DNA of 37,870 nucleotides, from assembly GCA_000310025.1 (NCBI GenBank), contig FN649754.1:1007884-1045753 (forward strand), in the 5' to 3' direction. A model generated the notes under the pieces. The model was not told where the DNA came from, did not search any database, and saw nothing but the letters and a program-made list of their open reading frames with translations. This DNA comes from Ectocarpus siliculosus. Its lineage: Eukaryota > Sar > Phaeophyceae > Ectocarpales > Ectocarpaceae. Shown here piece after piece: positions 1-12,000 of the stretch. The stretch's first letter is position 1. The number at the start of each line of letters is the position of its first letter. The position numbers and the translations under genes were made by a program.

Positions 1-79
1 GGGGCTGGTCCCCCCTCTTCCGAGAACGGAGCGGGTAACAAGGGGAGGAAGAGGGGGAAGACTGCGACTGCCGGGGGGC
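1..79 (+). CDS. Possible 3' part of an exon cut by the window edge
   Basis: The first 79 bases are open in the frame starting at base 4 and read as a basic, Gly/Lys/Arg-rich peptide (SSENGAGNKGRKRGKTATAG). They stop at a good donor, GTGAGA, at base 80. The base composition changes sharply after it, from GC- and purine-rich to mixed. I infer the end of a coding exon whose gene lies mostly outside the window on the left. No downstream exon could be joined to it, so this may be chance. No function can be proposed. Confidence 0.22.
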
Positions 80-288
80 GTGAGAACTCGACGAATTCGC
101 TAGTTGCGTGATGGATGATGATGCATGCAGTTTTGTGTTTTGTCTTTTGGTCGTGAATGAGGCGGGTTGCGAGAAATCAGTGCTTGTGTCCGTTTCGCAC
201 CGTCTTTCGTTCTTGACGTCGCGCGAGAACTCGGCGAATGTCCTGGTTGCGTCGATGCGTGACACGTTATTGCCTCTTTGTCTTTTGA
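79..288 (+). repeat. Direct repeat of a donor-like segment
   Basis: Bases 79-151 and 221-288 are diverged copies of one segment. Both contain GAGAACTCGRCGAAT, then GTTGCGT, and end near TTTGTCTTTTG. The first copy begins exactly at the possible donor at 80, so if that exon is real this is a donor-side intron duplication like those in gene B. Confidence 0.5.
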
Positions 289-1225
289 ATGGGAGGAGCT
301 CGGGGAATCGCTAGATGCAGCAAGAGTCTGTTGGCCGCACACCGTGGCATGTGGGGCGGCAAGAGATGTTGGGCTGTTCCATGCGATGAGATGCTTGCGG
401 GGTTGGAGAAACACTCGCTTCTTATTCTCTGCGAAAGTCTCCACTACTCCAAGCCGCGGTGACAAAACCTTCAAGTGTTGCCAGGGACGCGTGTTGGAAA
501 ATGTTTCGGACGGTCTGCATGGCAGCTATGACATATTACTGTAGTTTCATAGTATCTGCAGAGTACGCATATTTCTCGTGTACACATTCGCTACAGTAGG
601 AGCAAGCACTTAAGAAGCTCTAGTTTCGGCCGAGGCTGAGGTCCTTTGTTCCTATTATAGGGTTATGCAACGAATGGCCCCGTCTGGGTTTCAGTTTAGC
701 CGAGCTCACAAAAGGTGCTCAAGTTCAGATTTTGAGTTTTTCGAGGATAAATCAATTTCTTGACCGGCAAGTTTCTAGGTGTCGACGGACACAGAATCGA
801 TAGTCTCATGGTATCGGTCGGTCGTTTGTTCGTGCAGCAATAGTGGCGACAACCACCGCGGAACCGAGTGATCCGACAGAAGAGTGTGTGCTGGAACCGT
901 GCTTGAGACGCGTCTTTCCACGGACGTTGGTATCCTAAAGTGCAGATATTGTCGATCCCTCGCCGCAAATGAGATATGGGGGTCATTCGGGTGCTTGCAT
1001 GGTAGGGCTTGTCAACAAGAGGCGAACCGTAAGAACGATCCGTCGATTTGCTAGGTGGCTTCCCAAGTGGTCTGGTAAGCTGCTCTGCTTTCGACACCGT
1101 GTAGGGATGTACAGGATATTTTTGATTGGGGAAGGGCATCGGACACGAAGGTTTTCTCGCCATGGAGGGCCAACCTCATGGCGTCGTGCGCCGTGTCGGG
1201 GCGGGGGGGCGCGTTTGGAAGAAGC
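289..1225. other. No recognisable gene
   Basis: I see no convincing coding exon here. The longest open frame is on the minus strand (696-1163, 155 residues); it has no domain, motif or splice support and reads as chance. Confidence 0.5.
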
Positions 1226-1672
1226 GCAATATATATCTAGTTTGAGGTCTCGCCTTACTCTTGATGTTTGTTGCTGGCTTGATCACTCTTCGGTATTAGT
1301 CTATCCGGCGTGGGGTTTTGGCTTGTTTTTGCTCAACATTGCCGGCTTTCTCTCGGTATTAATGCTCAGAGTTGTACACGATACTACCGTTTAACTGATT
1401 TCTGATTTCGTCTATCGCGTTCTTCTGAAGGACTACCGACCGCAAGATATATCTAGTTTGAGGTCTCGCCTTATTCTTGATGCTTGTTGCTTGTTGCTGG
1501 TTTGATCACTCTTCGGTATTAAGTCTCTATGCGGCGTGGGGTTTTGGCGTGTTTTTGCTCAACATTGCCGGCTTTCTCTCGGTATTGATTTTCAGAGTTG
1601 TACACGATACTACCGTACTGCTGATTTCGTCTATCGCGTTCTTCTTGTGAAGGACTACAGTACTTAACCGAC
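1226..1672 (+). repeat. Tandem duplication of a ~220 bp unit
   Basis: Two adjacent copies, about 1226-1441 and 1443-1672, share long blocks such as ATATATCTAGTTTGAGGTCT, CTCTTCGGTATTA, AACATTGCCGGCTTTCTCTC and AGAGTTGTACACGATACTAC. They differ by substitutions and small indels, for instance an extra TTGTTGC in copy 2. Neither copy has a supported coding function. Confidence 0.8.
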
Positions 1673-2558
1673 AAATTACAGATTCCTTGGTGACCGGACG
1701 CTTCCTACATCGTTCTCTTGCACTGCATGCGGTCAACGCTTTCTGTAAACGGATCCTTCTCTTAGCATTCTCTCGAACTACAACTAGTGGGGATCCCCGG
1801 ATACGGCGGTCTGAATAAGGCAGTCGCCCTATGGAAGGCGGGTGAAATTGGCTGGCACAGCCAAAATAATATAACAATCAAGTTGTCCTACTGATTGAAT
1901 AAAACGGCTGCGCCATATAAGGCGGTCATTATCAGCTGCCCCAACCACCGCCTTATTGGTGGACCCCACCCGACTGTAACTGCTATACTCCTTAACTTTT
2001 TCTTTCTGCGTGTGCTCGTCATTTCTGCGCGATAAGCCGCGAGGCGCCTGTCTGTCGTGCTTGATCCCTAGAACATCCAGCAACGTCTGAATCTTGTTGA
2101 CGAGGCATTCTGAAAAGAGAACAAGCCCGGCAGAGGCAATCAATGTTGCGAGCAGACATTGCAACAAGAATTCGGGATGACACGCACAGACCGACGTCCG
2201 GCTTCTGAAAGTGTTTGCTGTGTCGATGTTGCTGTTTGAAGAACAAATACGAACACGCGCTGATCGGAAACAAATCTATTTCGCTACAGAATGGGTATAA
2301 CATGTACCGAACGGCTCCTACTCTGCGATGTTCCTGACATAAGCACCCCCTCGTTGTATCCCCGCCCACCAAACACGAACACGCCCGGTACACGAGATAG
2401 ATAGTCCACGAGCATTTTACCCCCATAAACGTGTGGTTCGAAGGGCAATGTACCACTCACTATCGGCTGACCATACGAGCAGTAGTATGTAGTGGTGCAT
2501 TGCCTACAACAACAGCACGTTTAGCAAGCAGCATCCTACAGCAGTAGTAGAGTACAGC
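1673..2558. other. No recognisable gene; one short hairpin
   Basis: Nothing coding can be supported. A short inverted repeat, AAGGCGGT at about 1919 and ACCGCCTT at about 1946, could form a small hairpin. Confidence 0.45.
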
Positions 2559-2778
2559 AGGTGTCCCGATATAATGTAGTGCCGGTATGTGCCCAGAGGT
2601 TTGACCGGCACTATACCGGGCACCGGCACTATTCAGAACAGGGGCATATAGGTTTTGGTGTACATAGGAGTGCACACTGGTACCCATAGACGTGGCCAGC
2701 ACCGCTGTATACTGGGCAGCGACGACACTATTCAACCGGCACGATGCATACATACATGTACTTTATATCGGGACACCT
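2559..2778. mobile_element. MITE-like element with 16 bp terminal inverted repeats
   Basis: AGGTGTCCCGATATAA at 2559-2574 is matched exactly by its reverse complement at 2763-2778, bounding a 220 bp non-coding segment. The interior carries iterated CCGGCAC and CACTATACCGGGCA motifs. Related motifs (ACTATACCGGGCA, GGCACTATTCA, CACTATTCAACCG) recur in intron 5 of gene B near 24290-24445, which suggests a dispersed family. No clear target duplication could be identified, so the exact ends are uncertain. Confidence 0.5.
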
Positions 2779-2794
2779 ACCTACACTTCTGTCT

Positions 2795-2812
2795 CGAGAG
2801 AGAGAGAGAAAA
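2795..2812 (+). repeat. GA microsatellite
   Basis: A short run of GAGAGAGAGAGA lies about 500 bases upstream of the gene A start codon. It could be part of the promoter region, but nothing further supports that. Confidence 0.6.
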
Positions 2813-3313
2813 GGTGCCACCGAATGAATAAGTAATATGCATGATCATACGAAATCATTTGACGCCGCCGCTGCACACAGCAGCGCATTGATACAGATGG
2901 CAGATGGCGCCTTTTTATCCACCGCGTACGTGCTGGATGGACCGCAAGGAGAACCTCTGGCCCCCCGAACCGCAACAAAAAAACGATTTTCGACGTCGTC
3001 CAATGTCCAATTTTTTTTTCCGCGCGTCTCGCTGTCGAACAGTGTCGACTTCGCACGGCAGCTTCTCTTGCGCACGAATCACAGCAAGCGGTTCGCACGC
3101 ACGTCTTCTCCCTCGGCGGATCCGCATGTTTTCAGGGATACGTACCAAGCCAAGCACATTGACTAACCTACAGCAGCGTTGTTACGCTGGGGTACACGGG
3201 TTGCCAAGTCGTCCCTGTATGTAGTTCCTCCGACGCTTGTCTCTTGTCTCGTCGCTCGGGCCTTTCGCGGAACCTACCGGCTGCTGGCGCTTGCCACATA
3301 CAAGCGCAAGGCA

Positions 3314-6300
3314 ATGCCCTTCGGGGACCACTGCGAGCCCGATGTCGATTGGAGCCCATGCGCGGACAGCACCGGGTACCCCGCCGTCCTTACTGTGTAC
3401 TACCCATGCTACGCGAGCTTGTACGGCGCCACGGGGCTACTATACGCGACTTCGATGGGGAGGACAATGCAAAATCAGCTGAGGGAAAAGAAGAAGCTGA
3501 GCTTCAACTCCGCAATGCAGATGCATGTGGGGATCATCACTTTCTCCCTCGCAGGATTTATTCGTGGAGTGGTGAGTGACGCATGGTGGGGGTTCATGTG
3601 AGCGTTTTTTTCCCATCGTGATATTGTATATATTGACCATTTAGTGCATGTAGCATGTGTTTGCACTCGACTCAAATAATTGAGGAACAACGTTATCACG
3701 GGAGGGTGGGAAATATGACGCATGTCTGTCGCGGCTTGTCGTTTGAAGGCTCTAAAGAGGCTCTCTGCTCTCTCATCAAGTGGTTGGAAAAATCCTGCAA
3801 TCCTGCATTGTGCCTACAATAGTGAAAAACAGACTTTTATTATGGAGGAAACAAGAAATATCAGGGAATGGACCAGGTCCGCTCTGCTCCTTGCTTGGTC
3901 ACTCGCAGGTAGTGGTTGCATTTCACGTTTTATCCTCTTCATACCTCTAGATCTAGTCCCGCATTCCGCGCTTACAAGTCGAGACTGAAGACGGGGGTTG
4001 GAACCCTGGTCACAGCAACCAACGAAACTATAAAATACGTATCCATGTCGTGCTCTCATGCATTCAACGCTCTTACTTCTACATACAACGCTGATTACGG
4101 CCAAGCTTTCAACATGCTCATTCGTTGGATTGCCTCTCCAACGCTTGCAATTGTTCTCAATCCAACAGTACATGCTGTAAGTTGTAGTTGTTGTCGTCGT
4201 CATCGCCGTCGCCTTCACAGTAAAAACCGTTCCGGTCTTTGCTCATTACCTTTCAACAACCGTCCCAGTCCTACACACAGGCTGTGGCACCTGGTGTGTT
4301 GATTTGTGCGCGACGTACGTAGACCATAGCCACATAGACATTCAGGCGGTGTGGACCAAAGGATGCTTCACAAGGACCGCGCGCCGCCGACACAGAATGA
4401 AACACACAGTACTACACATACGCTTTACTTCAGAATGATACCTCATTATTGTCATGGCCTGGGAACGGTGTTTCCCCCTGGCGAATGACGCCCATTTCCG
4501 TCACCCCAGATTGCCGTGTCTTTGGGCAAGTATGTGCTGAGTTTTGATAATAATGCAAGTTCGGTTGACCATGAATGTGAGGTTTGATCGCCTACAGTTT
4601 ATGGTTGGCTCGTAGCGCTGCAGGCGGAAATAATATATCGTGCAGAATCATGTAAACCTTCGTCGATGATTCTCCCCGTCGAGTAGCGTCGGGAGGTGGT
4701 TTCATGCGCGACGGCGATTTTGGTGAACGCCAAGCTGTACGGCGACAGCATGAGACGGGATCTACCTCCTGTTGTCCCTTAAATACGACGCATAAGCACT
4801 GGTCTCCCTCAAGTTTACTGCTCGGGACATTTCGACTTCAAGGTTGTGGTTGCGTCAGTGCTGTTCCCAACCCTAGACGTTCTGAATAGGTTTTCCGCGG
4901 TACATTAAAGCGATCCTTTGCTTTAGTCCGCTCTATATCCCGTCTTCGGGCAATGACATCTTGTACACCAGGGCCCGAGATGCGAGATGTTCAGTAGCCG
5001 ATCCGGTGCGAGCAGATGCACGCTTCACAAGGTGTACTATTTTGGGATAGAAATATTCTCCAGTCATGAAGGAGCTTGGGTTGGTGTGCACCCCCCACAG
5101 ACAGGTCATTCGTCTTGGCTTCCTGGTGAATCTTCACAGAGTAGAAATAGAGGCTCGTGGCAGGACGTGTATGGACAGTCACATGCGAACGATCATACCA
5201 CTTACCTTCGGAACTCTCACTGGTAGCGCTTAGAAGAGAAATGACTGAACCTTTGAACGTGGATCGCCGTATACTCTGTTGCTTCTGCCGTGCACCCGAC
5301 CTTCTTATTGTGCCCAACAAAACCCGGTCAGTCCCTCGCTTCGCAAGAGCCACGCATCCATCCGCTGCCAATCCTCATCTTGTTCCACTTGAGGCAAATA
5401 TGCGTGGGATACGTAACTACGGTTCTCATACGGCACTGGGCCAGTCTCCAACTGCGATTGGGAAATACCAACAAGACCGAAGCACAAGCCACGAACAAGA
5501 CTGCACGTGAGCTACCTGACACATAAGGATTGAGTTCGAGCAGGCACCCGACAGTGTGGAAGTAGGCCATGATAATCTGATCTTCGTTTGTGGCATGGAC
5601 ACGGAGCACAAGAGGTTGCATATGTCATCAACCCAAGCAGCTTGGTAACGCTTGCATAGATCTACGTAGATGACAGCATCAAAACGCCATCCTTCCCTTC
5701 CCCGATAGCCAACGTTGACGTCATCTTGTAAGCGCTTTGATGTTGGCCCACAACCGACAACCTGCCTCCCGCGTCCGGGCACCATCCCCCCTCAGTATGA
5801 GGCTACAAACAATCGATGTATGTCTCCGCCTCGCCCACCTCTTGATACCGGCCGTTCATCTCTCCTGCGCAGGTTTTGGGAAGCTGTATCAGGAGGGGGA
5901 GTTGATCCAAGCCTTCATTATGTGCTCGTTTTTTGCGGGTACCGTAGCATACGGGATAACACACCAGAGGCTTTGGGGGATCGTGGAGCGCTTGGAGCTC
6001 TCCGTTTGGTCGCTGTTTAGCGCAGTGACGTCCTGGCTGGTGATAGTTCTAGGGAGACGCGTCTACACCGTGAGTGTCCGTTCAGAGCTCGTACACGATG
6101 ACCCGCCGGAATTACCAATTGAAAAAGAGTAGGTACAAAAATAGAAATACTACCCGTTGGTGGATACAACCATAGTCGAAGGGAATGTGTCGAAGTCCTT
6201 ACAGTGGGTGGAAGAAAAATCGGCTGGATACTTGCCATATATTGAGTTTGTTTATATGCTCAATTGATTGCCACGGAAGCTTCGATTTTGTTTTGTCTCT

Positions 6301-9300
6301 CCGTGCAAGACGATGAGGCACTGTAGAGAGAGAGCACAAAATCGGTCCCCAAATGAATTTCAAGCACCGCTAGACCTTTGAAATTTTTTCCTACATAGCA
6401 TTGAGGGTATTTCTTCATGGTTGGTCGTGATGGGTCGCACGCCTTTTCATGTATTGCCAGTCTTGGTGATGCCTCTTCCGCGTGGCTGGAACTGCGTACC
6501 TTCGGCTGTAAAGCTCGAGAAAATCCCACCTAAAGTCTCAATCCTAAAATATGCGATAGGGTCGCTGACGTACGTGCAAACACTACCGCGTTGTACGTGG
6601 TTGGATCGAGAGTGGTGCGAAGAGGGCTTTGTCCCGTTTTTGACGTGTGCTGTCGTCACTTTTGCTATGTGTGTTAGCGCTGGGGAGTTCGGGGCTCAAT
6701 CTTTGGCGTAGTAACATCCACTTGGTCCATCATTCACGGCCGCCGAACCCCAGCCCTTGACGGCCTCGAGGAAAGCCCGAACAAGCATGAACGACACCAT
6801 TGAACTTCCTCGTCTTCGCCATAACTCCACTTTGTTCTACCCTGTGGCGGCACTCCAGGACATGAAGCTTGTAGCTCGCAGTCGCCCGGTGCTCGACTAC
6901 CTGCGCCGTGTCAAGTACGTGGTCATCGGGAGCTCCGTGCTGTGGTGCCTGCGCACGGTGCTTTTCGTCATAAGCGCCTGTATGGACAAGCCCTTGCCGG
7001 TGCTTGTGTGGGTGGTCCTGCGGGGAGGTACCGCGGTGACGGGCATAGCGACGGCCTTGCTCTATTACGTGGTTATCGGTGAGTCGATGCCATTGAAGGC
7101 AGAACGTAAACGCGCGGGATGCGCCGTGTGCTTTACAACGATTCATTTGATTCAGGCGCGTGCCAGGTTTGGCGTCAAACGTTCACGCCTGTTAGGCAGA
7201 TGTTTGGAGGTCTCAGACGGGTGAGCACGGTGTACTTTATCTGTCTTCGTTACTTTTGCCCGCCGCCCCGATGACTTCGTGGGCATCCCCGGTAACCTAC
7301 AAATAGCAGGTTTTGAGCTTGGTTCTCTGTCTGGAGTGCAACGTTTGTTCTTGCAATATGCGGTGGACAACGAACAAAAAGTAGATGCATGAATGCACCT
7401 TTCAACTTGACGGCCGGCGAGGCAAACGGACGGCTTCTTCGCCTTCCTCGCGACCAACAGAATATGGCAAACACCCCAGGATGAAATCTGTTGTTGTTGT
7501 TGTTGTTGTCTTCACATTAAAAACCGTTCCGATCTCTCTCTACCCAGTACCTTCGTATGTCCGTACTGATCCAACATTTGACGCGGTCGATGCCCGTGGT
7601 CACAGGTTAACTTACCCTAAAAAGGTACACTCAAATAAACAGGCCCCGAGGGGTCCGCAAGTCAATAGAAATCTGTACAAACACACGAAGGAAGCAGCAA
7701 CCCTCCTCCTGTGTGATCTTCTTGTGCCATCGTGTGCCAGGGTCGAACGTTGCGGCCAGAGCGGCTAAGGCTGCCGCCAGCGAGGGCTCCCGCCGGCCCG
7801 ACGGCGTTGGCCAGGCAAGCGGCACCATGAATGGGAATGGGACGGTTTCTCCTCTATGAGTCATTCCTCCCTAGGGTGGTGATGTAGGGCTCTCATAAAA
7901 CAAAAAACACACCGACTTGGTTGCCCAACACTCACGTGTCTTGATGAACACGTTCACAGAGACCATAGGGTCGAAGACAGAAGTTGTTGTGTGGGTAAAG
8001 CTCGGATGCATCTCCTTGACCGTTCTGTCGCACCGAGAGTGAGAAAAGGGGGGAGAGGCACCGTGCTTGATATGCGGGACCCCCTGTGGGATTTTTCTTT
8101 GTGTGTCGCGTGATGCACTCGCTCCTCTTGCTTCGACCTTGCGCCTGCTTCTCGTGACGGCAAAGAGCACTACACAAAAACAGTCGTGCCGGAAAAATGA
8201 TCAGGTAACCACCAAAATACACGCCCGTTTTCGGGCCAAATCTCTGTAAAATAAAATGAGGACACTCCAACCGGCGAGCGAGCGTGGATGGACGTTTGAC
8301 GAGAAACAATCCATGTTGCATCACCTGCGCACCAGGTCCAAAAGAAATTCCAAGCGCTGGCAAAGATTGTGTCCAACGGCGCCAATCAGCTCATCGAAAC
8401 CACCATCGCCTCGATCGGCGAGACGAGCGCCCGCGTGTACGTGGATGGCGACAGCGAGGAGCCTAAACTGTTTCAACGGATAGCAAGTGGTACGAGGTGG
8501 TCCACCCGGGGGCGAGTAGACTCCGGCGCGTCGAGCCGGGGCAGTGTCTCGAGAAAGGTGACCGAGGGCGGCGGGGCTACAGCGCAGCTACGGTCGGGGA
8601 CCGGGGACAGTTTGAAGGTGCCGGACGAGTTATCGTCGGAGACCAAGCAACCGATGGCGGATACGCGGGGCGCGCAGGTGGGCCCTGCCGACCCGGTTAC
8701 GAGCCAGGGGGGTGTTGTATTTTGGTTTGGCTGGGTGGGAGGCCACTTTGTAGTGGGGAGCGGTTGTTCGACATAATTATAGCGCTCTGCCACTATTATT
8801 ACGATTTTGTTTTCTTATGAAAGCCCGAATGATTGGAATCCGGTGCACGCAAATCCCAACATAACCTACTGTCAGGGTAGTGGCCGATTTCGATTGATCG
8901 ACTGGCCTCCTTTAACGCAAGGAAAACCAAAAACATAGCCCCTGCCCATATGCAAACACCCGCGCCCGTCACGAAATACGTTCTTTACAACCTGACTGCC
9001 CTGTAGATGATTCAATTGTGCGCACCACCACAGCGCCCGGCGGAGAAAGTCTTGTCTGTTAGCCTGATCTCACGCGAAGGCGCTGCGCATTGTAGTGGAC
9101 GGGAACACTTCGTCGTATGATTTTCCGATATATACCGCGTGTGTAGCATACGTGGAAAATAAGAGGCGAGGAAAACCCGTGTACGAAGTTCTGTCCTCAG
9201 CTGAGCGAGGGGGGGCGAAATATGTCTTTATGGCGTGCTTTCGTTGATGCGAGCCGACGCGTACATGCATACATGTGCGTAGTCTCTACAAATCCCAACA

Positions 9301-10455
9301 TAACCCCTTTCCCTACCTACGTGTTTTACCTGCGCGACTCAGGTTGGAATGCGAGAGGGGTTTACGTTCGACTTGCGCAGTGCTGACAACAGCGATGGAG
9401 GAGGCGACGGAAAGTCGAGGTATGGAGGGGGGAGGGTACTCATGTTTGCATACCTTGTTAGCTGTTGACCATTGATCACTCGTCCTCGAGAGGACGGAGC
9501 ATTGCTCCCGCAGTTTGCCAACGTATCATACTCGCCGATTCAAAACCCCTCCATACATCCTTTGCTTTGTTTGCTCACCCCGCGTCCAAAACCAGTTGGC
9601 AGCCTTTCCCCTCCCGTATCGTGTTTTCTCCAGCCCTCTACATGTACATTTTCCCGATTTCCTACACGTCCTGTACAGCTGTATCGCGCGCCTGCTGTGC
9701 GTCTAGGAACAAAGAGTGTGACGGTCTTCCGCCTGCTTCCGACTTTGGATGATTCTCCCTGCAAGAGTGGACACATACCTCCGCAACCCGTACCCTTCCC
9801 GAAGCATACTTGACCCCCACTATTTTCTACGTTCCTTCTCCGGTACTCTATCATTCAAGATCGTCAAAATGATTTTCCTATCGTGTTCAACACGGTGATT
9901 TCCCCAATAGCTTCCTGGATCAGCCGTATCTCCTTCTATGACGAGTTCACCACCACCCCTTCCCTAGGCGCATTTTATTTTTTTCTTACACCATAAAAGC
10001 ACCATCATTTTAACCGTCCCCTTCATGAATTCGTTCCTGTCCCCAGGCACCCAAGTGTGAGGAATCTAGGGGGGCGCGGCGGAAAAGAACGAGGGGGAGG
10101 AGGGATGTGGCACACGCCGGTCTCGCCGGTGACGACGCCAACACCGTCTCCTCCCGGGGGTTTCAATGACGGAGGCGAGGTCCCCGAGGAGAGGAAGAAT
10201 GAGCTCACCGAGTGCGAGGACACCGACGCAAACAGCGGCGACGAAGGCTCGGGAGAAGACCAGCAACGACGCAAACCAGGGCTACAGAAAAGGTCATCGT
10301 GGTGCCGGGCTCACCTCCCTTCAAGCGAAGATACTGCCGGATCAAGCGACGAGAGCAGAAAGAAGACCGAACAAGTCTGGGAACTTGAAGAGCTGGAGGC
10401 AGGCTCGTTCTCCCACAGCAGCTACCGTGAAGTGTCCGACCGGAGCAGCAGATAA
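3314..10455 (+). CDS. Gene A: putative seven-transmembrane protein with long hydrophilic tail (8 exons)
   Basis: Predicted exons are 3314-3571, 5332-5506, 5873-6069, 6754-7078, 7741-7844, 8336-8677, 9343-9419 and 10047-10455. All have GT-AG borders, and their phases join without a stop to give 628 residues. The start is the first ATG in the open frame (context GGCAATGCC). The N-terminus is Cys-containing (CEPDVDWSPCADS). Hydrophobic segments lie near residues 24-46, 68-86, 97-121, 154-173, 187-205, 263-285 and 291-318. A loop with two N-K-T sequons (about 134-143) follows segment 3. Residues 320-628 form a tail rich in Ser, Gly, Glu and Lys. The architecture resembles a receptor-type or THH1/TOM1-type seven-helix protein, but I see no diagnostic motif and assign no family. 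The weakest joints are the acceptor at 5331 and the donor at 7845 (GTTTCT). Exon 5 could instead end at TGA 7857-7859, which would make the later exons a separate gene. Confidence 0.55.
3572..5331 (+). other. Gene A intron 1 (1760 bp), no further exon supported
   Basis: The exon before it ends in phase 0 at GTGAGT, and the next supported exon resumes in phase 0 after CAG at 5329-5331. A segment near 4181-4245 (GTTGTTGT-like run followed by CTTCACAGTAAAAACCGTTC) resembles 7487-7555 in intron 4 of the same gene, so the two introns share a repeat. An open stretch ending at a donor-like GTAAGT (4177) was considered as an exon, but it is not hydrophobic and did not fit the flanking phases. Confidence 0.4.
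8850..9305 (+). repeat. 17 bp direct repeat in gene A intron 6
   Basis: CAAATCCCAACATAACC occurs at about 8850 and again at about 9289, just upstream of the acceptor of exon 7 at 9341-9342. It could be the remnant of an older duplication of the intron's 3' part. Confidence 0.45.
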
Positions 10456-11238
10456 AACAAAATAGATCCGTTATGCGGGAGGACTCGACGGACGAGGAGG
10501 AGTACCACCATCAACACCATTCTGACGGTTTCGCACACCCACCAATATTCAGATTCCGATTATCATCGTGCTCACGATACTTTGAGAATAAATGGCCACA
10601 ATAGACTCCGGTAGCATAGATTGGTTCCCGCAACGGAGAATCCATTCGCTGGGCCCCCTTGCGACAGGGAGAAGTTCGGAGAGGGACGCGTAACGGTTAA
10701 CATCTGATCGCCGTGTGCCAGCACGCGTGTGTGTCACGTCACTTAGTTAGACCCACGCCCCTCTCCCGTTTCGATGAGCAACATGTGTCGGTAGTTTTCG
10801 CAGGCATTGGAAAATGGTGCAACTGCAACGACCGACGAGTTAGAGAGGTTCTCCGCTTGTTGCTTTGTGAATTGTCCAAGTAGTGCTTCTACGCACAGGA
10901 TGGCTGTGTAGGTGAAAATCGACCCACTGATTGTACAGTGGACATGAATACAGGCAACATATAATAAGTATGTTTCTTGTACGGCTGTCGTCTATCGCTC
11001 GCTGTGGTAGTGGTGCGCCATACAAGCCTGGGTGATAACAAACAGTCGTTCGTATCCGGACACACGCATGCCGTGCGAGTGCTTCGCAATCCTCCGCAGG
11101 ACAAGCTATAGAATATGTAGTCAAGCCACCCTGGCAAGGAAATGTCGAGTTTGCGGGTCGAGCCCGAAATTTATTTTTGGTGGATCACCGCAAGTGCTGC
11201 GCAACCGTTTCGTGTGACGTACGTGTAGTTTTTTTTTT
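10456..11238. other. Downstream of gene A, no recognisable gene
   Basis: This presumably includes the 3' untranslated region of gene A, since the TAA stop ends at 10455. I found no AATAAA close to the stop and no supported exon. Confidence 0.4.
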
Positions 11239-11598
11239 ATGGACGTTTCGTGGTGCGTATTTTCTTTTTTTTTTCGAACGGTTTTGCTGAACATTGCAGA
11301 CGGCATTCTCTTTGTGTCTCCCTTGCATCTGTCTGCGGTCGCCTATTCGTTGAATTGTACCGGCTTTGCTTGTCTCTTGCAGCCATTTTGTTTCCGTTTC
11401 CGCTCCAACTTGACGGGGGTTGGCACCTATAGATTTCAAGGGAACAACCGGGCGGCCATCGATCTATCGCTCGGAGTTGTGAACGGGCTTGCTTGCCCCC
11501 ACCCATTTGAGCATGAGCAGACGCCCCATGGAGGGCTGTACTTGGCAGACCGTATGGCGCTACCCGCAGCAATCGAATATCGGCGAGATCTTGTATGA
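11239..11598 (+). CDS. Hypothetical ORF or terminal exon, 119 residues
   Basis: An open frame runs from an ATG at 11239 to TGA at 11596-11598 and is followed 21 bases later by AATAAA. Two good acceptors lie inside it (ATTGCAG near 11300 and CTCTTGCAG near 11382), so the real coding part may be only the last 72 residues or so, a terminal exon of an upstream gene. That part is not low-complexity (for example PHPFEHEQTPHGGLYLADRM), but I recognise no family. The N-terminal part is Phe/Leu-rich because it reads through T-rich, intron-like sequence. No upstream exon could be joined with confidence. Confidence 0.28.
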   Translation: MDVSWCVFSFFFRTVLLNIADGILFVSPLHLSAVAYSLNCTGFACLLQPFCFRFRSNLTGVGTYRFQGNNRAAIDLSLGVVNGLACPHPFEHEQTPHGGLYLADRMALPAAIEYRRDLV

Positions 11599-11619
11599 TC
11601 CCGGCTACGTCCAGCTACT

Positions 11620-11625
11620 AATAAA
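11620..11625 (+). promoter_or_regulatory. AATAAA polyadenylation-like signal
   Basis: AATAAA follows the stop of the 11239-11598 ORF by 21 bases. It is the main reason the ORF was kept, and it is a short motif that can occur by chance. Confidence 0.3.
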
Positions 11626-12000
11626 ATGTACTAGGGCATCGATCGGCCTTGTTGTTGTAGACTAGCTCTGTGCGCATGTGTTGGTATATATTTATGTGGC
11701 GGGGTAGACTGCGGCATTTGCTCTAAATTGAGTGATCTTCGTAATTAATACTTCGAAGTATGTTGGAATACTTGGCACTACCGTAGCTTCAGCATTAGGT
11801 AGTCAGCTTGGCTAGTTCCAATATTGGCAATTTCGCATATATATATATATATAATTTTTTTTTTCCCTCCCATCATTGGATTCTGTCGTCTGCCCCTCTG
11901 GCCCCTATCCTCTACTTCTACTAGCTAGACGACCCAACCGGGGTCACGTGGGAGGGGGGGGTTGGACCCCCTCCTGCGGTTCCTGCCTGAGATGTTTTTA
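11626..12000. other. AT-rich spacer with an (AT)n tract
   Basis: Non-coding. Alternating AT lies at 11837-11853, followed by a T run. The last nine bases, ATGTTTTTA (11992-12000), are the probable left target duplication of the next element. Confidence 0.5.

Noticed and set aside
2837-3166. 109-residue plus-strand ORF upstream of gene A
   Set aside because: Reads plausibly but has no domain, and no donor joins it in phase to the first gene A exon.
3916-4302. Extra exon of gene A ending at GTAAGT 4177
   Set aside because: Hydrophilic content, stops in the alternative frames and phase mismatch with the neighbouring exons.
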